Assembly (NCBI RefSeq): GCF_007559425.1
Contig: NZ_VMHE01000004.1
Span: 81,803 to 145,802 of the forward strand
Length of the DNA stretch: 64,000 bases
Direction: 5' to 3'
Source of the DNA: Allobacillus salarius
GTDB taxonomy: Bacteria; Bacillota; Bacilli; Bacillales; Alkalibacillaceae
Positions 16,972-24,920 of the stretch are shown here, in pieces (the first letter of the stretch is position 1; every line of letters starts with the position of its first letter). Both the position numbers and the translations under genes were made by a program. The notes below the pieces were generated by a model. The model worked only from the letters and a program-made list of their open reading frames with translations. It ran no database searches and was not told where the DNA came from.

Positions 16972-17694
16972 TTATATAAAATTCTTTATAGGTCCAGGTC
17001 GACCAAAATGGTAGCCTTGACCATAATGAATACCTAACTTTTTCGCTACTTGGCAATCCGCTTCAGTCTCAATCCCTTCCAATACGATAAAAATATCCGT
17101 CGGGAAAGATTTCATGATCGACTGAATAAATAATTTCTTTTTCGAACTCTCATTCAAGTTCATTGCATAAAAACGGTCGATTTTTGCAATATGGGTATCA
17201 ATTTCCATACTGTTAACAAAACTATTCCCTTTACCTAAATCGTCTAAAGCTATGCGAAACCCAACCTGTTTTAGCTGTTGAATATTCTCATTAAGTTTGT
17301 ACATATTTGTATTTTCTTTTTCGTTAATTTCAATTACGATGTTTTGAAAATCCAATGAAACTTTCTCAATGATTTCAATAAACTCTTCATAAAAATTCTG
17401 ATGACATAGCGTCGATGGAAAAATGTTAATAAAAAGAGTGGATGTATTACACTCCTCTTGTAAGCAATCCTTCTTAAATGTTTCACATGCCATACGAATG
17501 GATAACATATCTAATTCATATAGCAACCCTTCGTTTTTAGCTTTCTGAAAAAGCACCTCTGGATTCGGTATTTCTTCCGAACGGATCAGTGCTTCGAACC
17601 CGATAATTTCATCGTTCGACAAATTTATGATGGGTTGGAAAACATGAAATATATTAAGTTTTTTTATTGGAGAAATTTCTTTTATGTATGTCAC
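16972..17694 (-). CDS. EAL-domain c-di-GMP phosphodiesterase (stand-alone)
   Basis: A 240-residue protein consisting almost entirely of one EAL domain, which hydrolyses cyclic di-GMP to pGpG. The catalytic set is present: Gln20, Glu34-Ala-Leu (FEALIR), Asn90 (FINIF), Glu122 (IEINE), Asp151-Asp152 (LDDLGKG), Lys171 (AKID), Glu206/Glu209 (EGIETEAD) and Gln226 (GQGYHFGRP). No sensory, GGDEF or membrane segment is fused. It could therefore be a constitutive phosphodiesterase or be regulated by partners. It is single, in minus orientation, and no diguanylate cyclase is seen in the window. Confidence 0.88.
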   Translation of the reverse strand: MTYIKEISPIKKLNIFHVFQPIINLSNDEIIGFEALIRSEEIPNPEVLFQKAKNEGLLYELDMLSIRMACETFKKDCLQEECNTSTLFINIFPSTLCHQNFYEEFIEIIEKVSLDFQNIVIEINEKENTNMYKLNENIQQLKQVGFRIALDDLGKGNSFVNSMEIDTHIAKIDRFYAMNLNESSKKKLFIQSIMKSFPTDIFIVLEGIETEADCQVAKKLGIHYGQGYHFGRPGPIKNFI

Positions 17695-17865
17695 TGAACA
17701 TTTCCGTCCTTATGCATTAAATTGTCTTGTATAGTTTTAGTATATCGAAACTCGTCGTACATTACTATGAAATTTTCCGTTACAGTTTATATATCGACAA
17801 GAACAGCCCAGTGTTTAACAAAGAATTCCCGATTTTTCTTAACGAGTGATTGTTTTGATGTTCAA

Positions 17866-17906
17866 AAATAAGCCCTGTCATTCGTTTACAATGACGGGGC
17901 TTATCA
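17866..17906 (-). terminator. Terminator of the bceAB operon
   Basis: A 15-bp stem with one G-T pair (ATAAGCCCTGTCATT / AATGACGGGGCTTAT, arms 17868-17882 and 17890-17904) lies 17 bases past the permease stop. Confidence 0.88.
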
Positions 17907-17920
17907 TCATTTAAAATAGA

Positions 17921-19891
17921 TCATAAAGCTTCTTGAATAATTTTCTTATAATACAATACGGATAAGAGGCCAAACAATGAATAAAGAACCGCATATAAGC
18001 TCATGACAATGAGCATTGGTGTCCATACTTCTGTACCAAAGAAAAACCAACCAGACTGAACAGCGAAGTAACTATGAAGCAGTCCGACGAATAAAGGTAT
18101 TCCAAAGTTGAAAAATTGCTTGAGCTGAATCCCTTTTATTAAATCCCATTGTGTAAAGCCTAATTTTCTCAAAATCGTATAACTCGGTTTTTCATTTTCA
18201 CTTTCATCCATTTGCTTGAAATATAATATACAACCGGATGTTACTAAAAATGTAAGACCTAGAAATCCGACGATAAACATGATTAAGCCCATATTCATCT
18301 TTTGGTTTCTAGCCATGTTTTGTTGTGAATCATTTCCTGCCCATTGGTCTATTTCTTCGGTTAGAAAAAGCTCATTTGCTTTCTCGATGTCCCGCTCACT
18401 AACGTCGACACCTCTGAAGGTTATAGCACCACCATCTTGTGATCGATGTTGCAATTCAGGGTCCAGATCCGCTTTTAATTGTTCGTATTTCGCTTCATCT
18501 ACAATAGCGATTGGCATTCCGCCACCATTTGTAAAGTAACTAGATACATAATACTCACGATTCAATCCTAGAAATTTCATTGAGAATTCTTCGCTTTTCG
18601 TTTTAAGCGTTGCTTCCCCTGAATTTTTAAATGACATAAATCGTTGGAGAAAGTCTGAATAACCGGATAGTAAAAAGTGGTTTTCATCCACATCAATTCC
18701 CTCTATTGATTCATCACTGACGATAGGTAATTGTAGTTCACTTGGATCCATTGTCACCGAAGCGTCCTCATTATAGTTAAAATCCATAATACCTGATGCA
18801 TCTAATTCGACGTTGAATACTTCGATTTGATTTACCTGATAATCGATATTGTTTTCTTCTAAGATTGATGTGAATTGGTTATAGCTTTCTTCATTTACTA
18901 GAGAGAAATCATTGATAACAAAATTCTCTGCTTGTTTCTCCGCTGAATAGTAAGAGATATAACTTAAACTTAGTAACCCGATTGCAAGTGCTGACACTGT
19001 CGTAATAATTGTCAGCAATAAAGCATTCGATTTCATTCTGAACATAATCGAGGATATTGATAGAACTTGATTAATTGATAAGTAACCTTTATGGCTTTTC
19101 CGTATCAATTGCAAAATAAAAGTGACGGAGCCTTTATAAAAAAGGTATGTCCCCAATATAACTGCCCCTAAAATAAATGCCATCGCATAGAACAGTTCAT
19201 TGACTGTACCAAAGTCTCCACTAAATAGCTGTTGGGAAACAACATAACCGGAAATGATGAAACCAATACCTAACAGACCAAGTAATACTTGAAAAATCGA
19301 TAGTCTCTTCACCTTCATTTCCGTCGACTGTTGAATCGTAAATAAGGATAGAATACTTTCTTTTTTAATAAACAAATAATTGACGAACATAATGAGTAAG
19401 TAAATGACACTAAAGACGATCAGCGTCTGACTAAGCGCTTCCGTAGAAAAATGCAGCGTCGCAATATCGTTTACATCGGTCAATTTATAAACGATCATAA
19501 CCATTAATTTAGAAATTGAAAATCCAACACCAATTCCAATTGCTAGTGACACAAGATAAAGGATTAAGTTTTCTATCGTTAACAGTCGGAAAACCTTCCC
19601 CTTTGTCATCCCAATCAGTTGAAACAATGCAATCTCATTGCTCCGCCGTTTAATAAATAGGTTATTCGCATAAATTAAAAACACACTAACAATTAGGATT
19701 AAAACGATTGTACCTGCTCTGACTGCTGCTTGCCCCTTGATCGTTCCAGTAGCTGGATCCATAGAAGCATCGTATTGAAGTGTTACAAATGCAAAATAGA
19801 TGGATACGCTGAAAATTAAAGCAAATACGTACAAATAATAATTTTTTAGGTTATTCTTCAAGTTTCGATAAATCAATTGATTAACGTTCAT
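17921..19891 (-). CDS. bceB: BceB-type ABC transporter permease
   Basis: A 656-residue FtsX-like permease with ten predicted transmembrane helices. There is a characteristic large extracellular domain between helices 7 and 8 (about 315-515). In Bce systems the permease and its ATPase free lipid II-cycle intermediates from antimicrobial peptides such as bacitracin, and the permease itself acts as the sensor for the histidine kinase. Length fits BceB (646 in B. subtilis). It overlaps the ATPase gene by 11 bp and follows the cognate two-component genes. The exact peptide recognised cannot be read from sequence. Confidence 0.9.
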   Translation of the reverse strand: MNVNQLIYRNLKNNLKNYYLYVFALIFSVSIYFAFVTLQYDASMDPATGTIKGQAAVRAGTIVLILIVSVFLIYANNLFIKRRSNEIALFQLIGMTKGKVFRLLTIENLILYLVSLAIGIGVGFSISKLMVMIVYKLTDVNDIATLHFSTEALSQTLIVFSVIYLLIMFVNYLFIKKESILSLFTIQQSTEMKVKRLSIFQVLLGLLGIGFIISGYVVSQQLFSGDFGTVNELFYAMAFILGAVILGTYLFYKGSVTFILQLIRKSHKGYLSINQVLSISSIMFRMKSNALLLTIITTVSALAIGLLSLSYISYYSAEKQAENFVINDFSLVNEESYNQFTSILEENNIDYQVNQIEVFNVELDASGIMDFNYNEDASVTMDPSELQLPIVSDESIEGIDVDENHFLLSGYSDFLQRFMSFKNSGEATLKTKSEEFSMKFLGLNREYYVSSYFTNGGGMPIAIVDEAKYEQLKADLDPELQHRSQDGGAITFRGVDVSERDIEKANELFLTEEIDQWAGNDSQQNMARNQKMNMGLIMFIVGFLGLTFLVTSGCILYFKQMDESENEKPSYTILRKLGFTQWDLIKGIQLKQFFNFGIPLFVGLLHSYFAVQSGWFFFGTEVWTPMLIVMSLYAVLYSLFGLLSVLYYKKIIQEAL

Positions 19892-20642
19892 GTTGCACCC
19901 CGCCCAACACGCCTTGCGTTTTCACAATATCTTTGAAGAATAGTTGTTGGTCTTCATCTCCCTTGTTTAATTGAGAATACACTTCTCCATCCTTCAACAA
20001 AACAACACGATCACTATAACTGGCCGCCACCGGATCGTGCGTAACCATTAAGATGGTTGCTTGGTGTTTCTCATTCATTTCAACCATTTTGTTCAATAAG
20101 TTTGAAGCGGCTTTTGAATCAAGTGCACCCGTTGGTTCATCCGCAAAAATGATACTCGGTTGATGAATGAACGCCCGTGCTGCAGATGTTCTCTGTTTTT
20201 GACCGCCGGAAATTTCACTTGGATACTTATTCCGTTGTTCATAGATCCCCAATTCCTTTGCAGCCAAGTCGAACCTTTCATTTGCCTGTTGTTTGGATAC
20301 TTTTTGTATTGATAATGGAAGCAAAATATTTTCTTTGACGGTTAGTGTATTCAGTAAATTGTATTCCTGAAAAATAAAACCTAAATGATGCTTTCTAAAT
20401 TCAGCAAGCTCTTTCGATTTCATATTTGTAATGATGTGACCGTCTATCGTTATTGTTCCGTGACTCGCTTGATCAATTGATGACAATACATTTAATAACG
20501 TCGTTTTACCTGATCCTGAAGGCCCCATAATTGTTACGAATTCCCCTTGATCAATGGTAAAATCGATTCCTTTTAATACTTCCGTACGGTTGAATTTGTT
20601 TCCGAAACTTTTATAAATTTTTTGAGCTTTCAATAAGTGCAT
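19881..20642 (-). CDS. bceA: BceA-type ABC transporter ATP-binding protein
   Basis: A 253-residue ATPase, the same length as B. subtilis BceA. Walker A is [12 protein letters not shown] (about 39-50). The Q-loop segment is FIFQEYNLL, the signature is [13 protein letters not shown], Walker B is [12 protein letters not shown] and the switch His is in VTHDP. The ATG at 20642 was chosen because AGGGGA lies 8 bases upstream and [14 protein letters not shown] is the normal N-terminus. It drives BceB and would be induced through BceRS. Confidence 0.93.
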   Translation of the reverse strand: MHLLKAQKIYKSFGNKFNRTEVLKGIDFTIDQGEFVTIMGPSGSGKTTLLNVLSSIDQASHGTITIDGHIITNMKSKELAEFRKHHLGFIFQEYNLLNTLTVKENILLPLSIQKVSKQQANERFDLAAKELGIYEQRNKYPSEISGGQKQRTSAARAFIHQPSIIFADEPTGALDSKAASNLLNKMVEMNEKHQATILMVTHDPVAASYSDRVVLLKDGEVYSQLNKGDEDQQLFFKDIVKTQGVLGGVQHER

Positions 20643-20725
20643 GATTGATTCCCCTCTCGTCATTTCTATCTTTATTGTATCGTGACAATCATGTAGTCTC
20701 CTGTGTTTTAACGAACAAAACAGAA

Positions 20726-20757
20726 AAAGCATATGACATTTTTGTCACATGCTGTTT
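20726..20757. promoter_or_regulatory. Inverted repeat before bceA: BceR-like operator and/or bceRS terminator
   Basis: At 20734-20747 TGACA-N4-TGTCA is a perfect palindrome resembling the BceR-type consensus TNACA-N4-TGTAA. It lies about 92 bases upstream of the bceA ATG and upstream of a TACAAT -10-like hexamer with a poor -35, as expected for an activated promoter. The same arms extend to AGCATATGACA/TGTCACATGCT with one mismatch and are followed on the minus strand by TTTTT, so it can also serve as a terminator after bceS. Confidence 0.5.
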
Positions 20758-20783
20758 AGGTTAATCACGTGAATCGTTAATAA

Positions 20784-21788
20784 TTAGCGAGAATCCCATA
20801 AATCGACTACTTCATTTTTCTTCGGAAAGATTAACGTAATCGTCGTACCAAACGTTGGTTTTGACTCTACCTCGAGTTTAATATGCAAAGATTCGGCGGC
20901 TTGTTTCGCCAAATACAGACCCATACCAGTTGCCCCGTGATCTTTCTGCACCGTCGAAGTGAATCCTTTTTCAAATATTCTCGGTATGTCTTTTGACAAA
21001 ATCCCCTGGCCTTCATCTCGTATTGAAAGAATAACTTGGCCATTCTGTTGTTTACTTTGTATGTATATATCGGATTCTTCACTATACTTAACGGCATTAG
21101 ATAACAATTGCCTGAGGATAAAGGAGAGCCATTTAACATCTGTCAAAACCGTTTCTTCTTGTAAGTCGATATCAAAACCAATGCTCTTGTAAATACACCA
21201 TGATTTCATTTTACGAATCTCTTCATTAATCAACGATTCAAGTAAAATTTCTTCCATGTACAGGTCGCTTTCAATAACAGCAATCCGTTTCTGGTGTAGC
21301 TGTTGATCAAGCAACATGTGGATGCGCAGCCATTCATAGTCTAAGTCTGATTTTAAAGTAGGGTTTTCAATGCGATCAATGATTAAATTCATTGCACTTA
21401 ATGGTGTTTTTATTTCATGAATCCATGATAGCAGTTCGTCTTTTTCTTCTTCCAGTTGAATTCGGTTTTCTGTCTCCATTGATCTTAATTTGTCAAACTG
21501 TTGGTTCAGTCGATGTGCAACCACTTTCTCAAAAGGCGTAAAAGGCTTTGGTATTTCCGATGTATCCAGTTCGGCTGATTGATTGTCCATAGATTTATAA
21601 AATTTCGATTCTCGTAAATAACGAATGATCAGAAAAAAGACGAAGATGACTGAGGTCAAAAATACAAAATATGTGACAGAACTGAGTGGCCAATTCTGAT
21701 CCAAGTAAGCCATAAACAGAAGAAGCAATTCAAAAAGAACAAACACACTGATCCAACTTTTCCGTTCGTTTATGTATTTCAAAATCAT
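20784..21788 (-). CDS. bceS: BceS-type intramembrane-sensing histidine kinase
   Basis: A 334-residue kinase, the same length as B. subtilis BceS. Two close transmembrane helices (about 12-27 and 37-56) leave almost no extracellular sensor, typical of kinases that sense through the BceAB transporter. The phospho-acceptor is His124 (LSWIHEIKTPLSAM). The N-box is LLSNAVKYSEES, G1 is DEGQGI and G2 is TGMGLYLAKQAAE. The segment LKSDLDYEWLRIHMLLDQQL strongly follows BceS. It overlaps the response regulator gene by 4 bp. Confidence 0.93.
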   Translation of the reverse strand: MILKYINERKSWISVFVLFELLLLFMAYLDQNWPLSSVTYFVFLTSVIFVFFLIIRYLRESKFYKSMDNQSAELDTSEIPKPFTPFEKVVAHRLNQQFDKLRSMETENRIQLEEEKDELLSWIHEIKTPLSAMNLIIDRIENPTLKSDLDYEWLRIHMLLDQQLHQKRIAVIESDLYMEEILLESLINEEIRKMKSWCIYKSIGFDIDLQEETVLTDVKWLSFILRQLLSNAVKYSEESDIYIQSKQQNGQVILSIRDEGQGILSKDIPRIFEKGFTSTVQKDHGATGMGLYLAKQAAESLHIKLEVESKPTFGTTITLIFPKKNEVVDLWDSR

Positions 21789-22468
21789 TCTGTGCCTTCC
21801 TTCGCCAAATAGCCTTGTCCGACTTTCGTTTCAATATATTCACCGAGCCCAATCTCGTCTAACTTTTTGCGTAAGCGATTCACATTAACAGTTAACGTAT
21901 TGTCACTTATAAATCGTTCGTCATCCCACAAACGATGAATTAATTCTTCTCTTGTAACGATATTGTTTTTCTTTTCCAGTAGTTCTTTCAATATAAAAGC
22001 TTCGTTTTTTGTTAACTCGATGGACGCTTCATTCGTGGACACCATACTTTTCTCAAAATCAATCGTTGCACCAGCCCATGTTTTTATTTGAACTTGATCA
22101 TTATTATAATTGTAGACTCTACGAAGAATAGCTTGAATTTTGGCAATTAACACGTCAAAGTGAAATGGCTTTTGAATATAATCATCGGCACCTAGCTGCA
22201 TGGACATGACCATGTCGGTCGGATGGTCACGTGATGATAAAAAGATGATAGGTACACTTGACGTTGACCGAATCATTCGGCACCAATGAAATCCGTCAAA
22301 TTTCGGTAATTGAATGTCGATGATAATTAATTCCGGTTGAATGCTGCTGTATTCTTCCATCACATTTGAAAAGTCTTCAATCCCATACACTTCATAAGAC
22401 CATTGTAAAAGCCTTTCTTTTATTTCATTGAATAAGCTTCTATCGTCTTCGATTACTAATATTTTCAT
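21785..22468 (-). CDS. bceR: BceR-type OmpR-family response regulator
   Basis: A 227-residue regulator with a receiver domain (1-115, Asp51 in IIIDIQLP, acidic pair Glu7-Asp8-Asp9) and a winged-helix DNA-binding domain (about 130-227, NTLTVNVNRLRKKL). It would activate bceAB when phosphorylated by BceS. The ATG at 22468 was chosen because TAGGTGAC precedes it and MKILVIEDD is the family start. First gene of the bceRS pair, coupled to bceS by a 4-bp overlap. Confidence 0.93.
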   Translation of the reverse strand: MKILVIEDDRSLFNEIKERLLQWSYEVYGIEDFSNVMEEYSSIQPELIIIDIQLPKFDGFHWCRMIRSTSSVPIIFLSSRDHPTDMVMSMQLGADDYIQKPFHFDVLIAKIQAILRRVYNYNNDQVQIKTWAGATIDFEKSMVSTNEASIELTKNEAFILKELLEKKNNIVTREELIHRLWDDERFISDNTLTVNVNRLRKKLDEIGLGEYIETKVGQGYLAKEGTE

Positions 22469-22633
22469 CGTGTCACCTACAGTTTCTTGAACTACTTCCA
22501 CCTAAATCGCTGTCGAGTTATTGAGGATGGAGTCTTCTGCCGTCTAATGATAAAGATTAACTTTAGTTAATTATATCGACTGTTTTTTTATTCGACAAGT
22601 GAATGTATGGGATTCAGTAGCCGAATATTTTTA

Positions 22634-22664
22634 AAACTCCTTACCACAGCTTGGTAAGGAGTTT
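22634..22664 (-). terminator. Terminator downstream of the lipoprotein gene
   Basis: A perfect 13-bp stem (AAACTCCTTACCA / TGGTAAGGAGTTT) with a five-base loop is followed on the minus strand by TAAAAATA. It lies 136 bases past the lipoprotein stop and shields bceR from read-through. Confidence 0.75.
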
Positions 22665-22677
22665 GATAACCATGCGA

Positions 22678-22749
22678 TCAGTTTAATTGTGCCTTTAATT
22701 CTTCTTTAGATTTGATTTCAACACAGTTATTGATGAAAAGATAATTCAT
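22678..22749 (-). pseudogene. Possible gene remnant
   Basis: A 23-codon minus-strand frame (MNYLFINNCVEIKSKEELKA...) ends in a protein-like helical tail but has no ribosome site and is too short to be convincing. It may be the C-terminal end of a decayed gene in the 331-bp gap between bceR and the lipoprotein gene. The rest of that gap shows only the terminator at 22634-22664. Confidence 0.25.
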
Positions 22750-22799
22750 CAATCATTTCTTTTTTAAAGCTTCCTCATTAAAACAAGTAAAGTCAAAAA

Positions 22800-23096
22800 T
22801 CAATCACTCATAAAAGCAATTGAAGAAACCGAATAATCTTCATTTAAGGTTGCACTAAATTTTTGTTCATCATTAATCGTTCCATCTACGAAGATGCTGC
22901 CCATTTCCCCTCTGTAGGGTTTCTTTAATTCTATTTGACTACCATCCTCATATTCTTGTAATAAGTATTCCCTAACAGAATCATGAATTTCATTTGTATT
23001 TTCGTCACTGAATTCACCATTTTGATTCACTTGGCAACCTCCTAATAGTATAATGATAACTAAAATTGGAATAATACCTACTTTCAATTTTTTCAA
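22800..23096 (-). CDS. Small lipoprotein, TTG start, divergent from a lipase-like gene
   Basis: A 98-residue protein. A basic MKKLK start, a hydrophobic stretch and the lipobox LLGGC with Cys21 predict a lipid-anchored extracellular protein of about 78 residues. The mature part is acidic with no recognised domain; residues 38-53 look helical and the rest beta-like. The TTG at 23096 was chosen because GGAGGTG lies 8 bases upstream; the GTG inside that motif is too close. Its start is 38 bp from the start of the lipase-like gene on the other strand. Family unknown; an immunity or inhibitor role for the neighbour is only a hypothesis. Confidence 0.7.
23026..23054 (+). promoter_or_regulatory. Candidate promoter of the lipase-like gene, inside the lipoprotein gene
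   Basis: TTCACT (23026-23031), a 17-bp spacer and TATAAT (23049-23054) on the plus strand lie within the 5' part of the minus-strand lipoprotein gene. Transcription would begin near 23061, about 74 nt before the ATG. Confidence 0.5.
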
Positions 23097-23134
23097 AATA
23101 TTCACCTCCAATAAGTTTGAAAAGGATGAGCTAT

Positions 23135-24517
23135 ATGAGTCTTTCATCGTCTTCTATATCAGATCATGAAGCTAGTGTTATTTCTGCGCAAACATACAGA
23201 GATAACATAGATTATGTAAAAATTAGAGTTGGAGACGGAATCACTTGGAATAAAATCGACGACATCATAGATGAAGACACAGGTTTACGAGGTTACGTAT
23301 TGCAAAATCCTGAAACCGAAGATATCGTCATTAGTTTTCGGGGAACCGAGACACCAAAAAGTGTTGAAGTCGAACAGAAGTATGTGGGCTCCCCATCTCA
23401 AGATGCCAGACTGGCTGGTGGTAGTGCAAAACTCAAGGATGGTAACATCGTATATGAAACCAAAACTGGTTACGATGAACTTGCAAAAGACATCAAGGAA
23501 GATATTAACGGTATTATCCTCGGTAACTCGAATTATACCAAAAAAGAATACGGGAAAACAAAGGTTAACGGTTCCCCTGCACAAAATGCAGCACTCGCCA
23601 GTGGTAGAGCAAAAATTAATGCTAATGACGGAACGATTAGTTATTTGAACAAAAACCAATTTACGGAAGCGGATGAGGTAGTCAATAAATATGTTGAGCA
23701 GCATGGCGCCGATCAAATTACATTTGTCGGTCATTCTTTAGGCGGAGGGTTGGCTGAGTTCTATGCCGTGAAATATGATTCACATGCCGTCACGTTCGCA
23801 GCAGCAGATGTATTTGATATTTTACCAAAAGAAGATCAAGAACGTGCAATGGCTGGCGAATATAAAGATAACATTATTTCTTATACGTATCCCGATGACC
23901 TTGTCGGTACGTATTACGAACATTCCATCGGATCGCAATACTATATGGATGATCCGTCCCAAGGTGGCAAAGGGTTAGATTCCCATGGGATTGTTAACTT
24001 CACAGATCAATCGCTGTATACAGAGGATGGATACTTTTTAGCGAGCGTTCTATATGACGAAATGATTCAAAGTCAGGTCACCCTATCCCCTCTAGCGTTA
24101 AAAAACCAAGGCGTTCATGATTTTCACATACAAATTCAATCCGAATTAATGAAAAGTTTTGCTAATGATGTAGAAAATAGTGTTGAAAAAATCGATTCTG
24201 CTCGTAAGCTATTAGCAATGTTTCTAGATAACTATGTATCGAATATGAATGAAGTCAAAAATCGATATATGGGTGTTACAGGAATCGGAAACTATGATCA
24301 ATTAAATGCCTCTCACGTCGAAGAAATATTTCGTGAGTTAACCGCTATTCATTCAAATGGTTCTCCGAAATTGGTTGATACCGAAAAAGTTGAAGATTTG
24401 ATTGAGAAATTAGGTAATTCCTCGCAAGATACGGGTGAGATTGCTCATCACATGAAAAAAATGGGTGATAATTTTGAGGAATCCGATCGATTGCTGGCTC
24501 AATGGTTGCAATTTTAA
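23135..24517 (+). CDS. Class-3-lipase-like alpha/beta hydrolase with helical C-terminal region
   Basis: A 460-residue protein. FRGTE (68-72) is the class 3 lipase oxyanion strand. The nucleophile elbow is GHSLGGG with Ser201. Likely partners are Asp254 or Asp255 (YPDDLVG) and His284 (DSHGI), so the triad looks complete. Two related segments of about 38 residues (84-120 and 145-183, each beginning GSP-Q-A and containing G.AK) are inserted before the elbow. The last 150 residues (311-460) are helical. No signal peptide is seen. The ATG at 23135 fits AAAGGATGAG. Substrate and family name are unknown; a lipolytic effector exported by a non-Sec route is one possibility, an intracellular lipase another. 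Confidence 0.75.
23153..23181 (-). promoter_or_regulatory. Candidate promoter of the lipoprotein gene, inside the lipase-like gene
   Basis: On the minus strand ATAACA (23176-23181), a 17-bp spacer and TATAGA (23153-23158), preceded by TGA as an extended -10, lie within the first 50 bases of the plus-strand gene. Start would be near 23146. Confidence 0.4.
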
Positions 24518-24552
24518 CGATTGATTAGTTTGGTGAAAGAGGTGATAATCCT

Positions 24553-24867
24553 ATGGATGAAGTCGTTGATTGGTGGAAAGAATATTTAGAAAAGAAAAGA
24601 CAAAAAGAGATGATGAAAGAACAGATTCGTAGCGAGTTGGAATCTATGGTTAATGAGATGAAAGCACAATTGAACAACATTTATGACATCAAGCCAATCT
24701 CTAGAAACCATCGTGAAATTATGGGGCAGATCGAACACCAATTTGATGGGAAAGCGAACCAGGCATTAGTGCGACGATTTGAAAAAAATTACGTTCATCT
24801 GCTTGAAGCCAATTTAATGTACACTGACCTTTATGAAAGTATTCGGTTGAGAGGTTGGTTTTGGTAA
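24553..24867 (+). CDS. Small helical protein following the lipase-like gene
   Basis: A 104-residue, almost wholly helical protein, not recognised. It starts with DEVVDWWKEYLEKKRQKEMMKEQ, a charged amphipathic helix. Tryptophans lie at both ends (WW at 7-8, GWFW at the C-terminus). It begins 35 bp after the lipase-like gene with GAGGTGATAATCCT before the ATG, and both precede one terminator, so they form an operon. It might be a chaperone or partner of the helical C-terminus of the lipase-like protein, but no motif proves this. Confidence 0.65.
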   Translation: MDEVVDWWKEYLEKKRQKEMMKEQIRSELESMVNEMKAQLNNIYDIKPISRNHREIMGQIEHQFDGKANQALVRRFEKNYVHLLEANLMYTDLYESIRLRGWFW

Positions 24868-24880
24868 GCTAAAGTACAAA

Positions 24881-24918
24881 GTGAGCTCCGTCTTTTTAAA
24901 AGGACGGAGCTCAAGTTA
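24881..24918. terminator. Bidirectional terminator
   Basis: GAGCTCCGTC and GACGGAGCTC form a 10-bp stem between the small helical gene (plus) and the acyl-CoA synthetase gene (minus), with T and A tracts in the loop and flanks. Confidence 0.8.
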
Positions 24919-24920
24919 TT

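Noticed and set aside
23285..23734. 149-codon frame antisense to the lipase-like gene
   Set aside because: Cys/Phe-rich product typical of an antisense shadow, no ribosome site.
16972..24900. Mobile island carrying bce and the lipase locus
   Set aside because: No integrase, transposase, tRNA or flanking direct repeats, and base composition looks similar to the surroundings.
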